Of a DNA stretch of 64,000 nucleotides, positions 63,340 to 64,000 are shown piece by piece; position 1 is the first letter of the stretch, and every line of letters starts with the position of its first letter. The DNA is from Symsagittifera roscoffensis (taxonomy: Eukaryota; Xenacoelomorpha; Acoela; Convolutidae), in NCBI RefSeq assembly GCF_963678635.1, contig NC_087068.1, positions 57,397,896 to 57,461,895 on the forward strand, given 5' to 3'. The notes below the pieces were generated by a model that was not told the DNA's origin, did not search any database, and saw nothing but the letters and a program-made list of their open reading frames with translations. The position numbers and the translations under genes were made by a program.

Positions 63340-64000
63340 GTTATTTATCCCCTTAATACTAAAAAGTAAAATCTATCTTTTTGCACTTTATATGGCGTGT
63401 GGGGGGATGATTTTCATTAAAAAAATTTCAAACTTCAGATTAAAAAATTTCATTTTGTTTTATTTCATTTAATTTTTTTTTATGTATTACTGCTGCTCAA
63501 TAAACCTTTAAAGGCAGTCGGAACATTCAGGGCGTCGTCCTGATACGAGCAGTCTTGTTTCAATTTTTGAAAAAGTTGACGGAATACAAAAGTATTGGTT
63601 AATTTTTTATTCGACATTTGAAAAAGAATAACCACATATATAAAAAACTGAGTTGTTTTCACCAGACCATTTTGAGTATCGTAATCGAAGTTTTTGACCA
63701 AAATTATTTTTTTACCAATTGGCAATAATTTTGACTAATTACCTTTTGCATTCAAGTTCGTATAAACAATGTTCAAAAAATAATGCAAATTAATTATCCC
63801 GCACTCAATTTATTCCTAAGCTTATTGTTCCAACTTTCGAAGATATAATTCGAAAAATATAATTCGCGCTATTAACGCGTAAGCGGAGATTTAATCCGTC
63901 TTATAAATCGTTCCAAATTCGTTGAACGAAGCTTATCTGCCATAATTGATTTGTTACAAGGAACGAAATCTATCTTTTTGTGTTTTATATGGCGTGTGGG
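63340..64000 (+). repeat. Dispersed repeat related to 57,711-58,190
   Basis: AAATCTATCTTTTTG..(C/T)TTTATATGGCGTGTGG occurs at about 63,369-63,402 and again at 63,966-64,000. AAGCGGAGATTTAATCCGTCTTATAAATCGTTCCAAA at about 63,881 matches the earlier tandem units. The repeat runs off the window. Confidence 0.6.

Larger units (their letters stand above)
60470..64000. other. Intergenic DNA, no gene supported
   Basis: Mostly AT-rich sequence. Minus-strand fragments around 60,690-60,560 look protein-like (AISEATKVVSTICKKAGIEF) but are too short and broken to assign. It holds a hairpin repeat at 61,435-61,569 and dispersed repeat sequence after 63,340. Confidence 0.4.

Overview
The window is invertebrate animal genomic DNA: AT-rich, intron-bearing and gene-poor, with a 200-base assembly gap. 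The host lineage cannot be fixed from the sequence. Two host genes are recognisable: the start of a Popeye-domain (POPDC) gene at about 17.4-19.3 kb, cut by the gap, and a four-exon rhodopsin-family GPCR at 45.8-50.7 kb. Almost everything else is mobile DNA. 

Region 1 (1-16.4 kb) is an A-rich, G-poor Ty3/gypsy-like LTR retroelement, entered in mid gag. It carries gag-protease-RT, a broken RNase H, integrase, two small hydrophobic ORFs, a Pro/Ser/Thr-rich ORF with no ATG, an envelope-like glycoprotein and an unrecognised 602-residue ORF that overlaps the env stop. Pol has frame breaks and one nonsense codon, while env and the 602-codon ORF are open over long distances. A probable 3' LTR lies at about 16.0-16.43 kb; the 5' LTR is outside the window. 

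Region 2 (17.4-25.0 kb) holds the POPDC exons, the gap, and repeat-filled intergenic DNA. 

Region 3 (25,040-42,675) is the centrepiece: a structurally complete Polinton/Maverick of 17.6 kb with terminal inverted repeats of about 850 bp, AGTAGT...ACTACT termini and a perfect 6-bp target duplication (TATATC). A packed minus-strand block encodes an adenovirus-type protease, major capsid protein, basic core protein, penton-like minor capsid, RVE integrase, two conserved Polinton proteins, packaging ATPase, a small membrane protein and five further proteins. A plus-strand arm has two clear genes and one damaged one. No ORF long enough for protein-primed DNA polymerase B is present. Instead there is a candidate HUH (Rep-like) nuclease, a candidate DEDD-type exonuclease and a PC4-like ssDNA-binding protein. 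The TIRs contain phased, nearly palindromic iterons. I infer a virus-like element with a replication module not usual for Polintons; this is the main discovery candidate. 

Region 4 (42.7-64 kb) has the GPCR, a decayed duplicate of its last exon, a 403-bp hAT-type MITE with an 8-bp TSD, foldback MITEs with TA target sites, a decayed hAT transposase, tRNA-like SINE fragments and tandem repeats.
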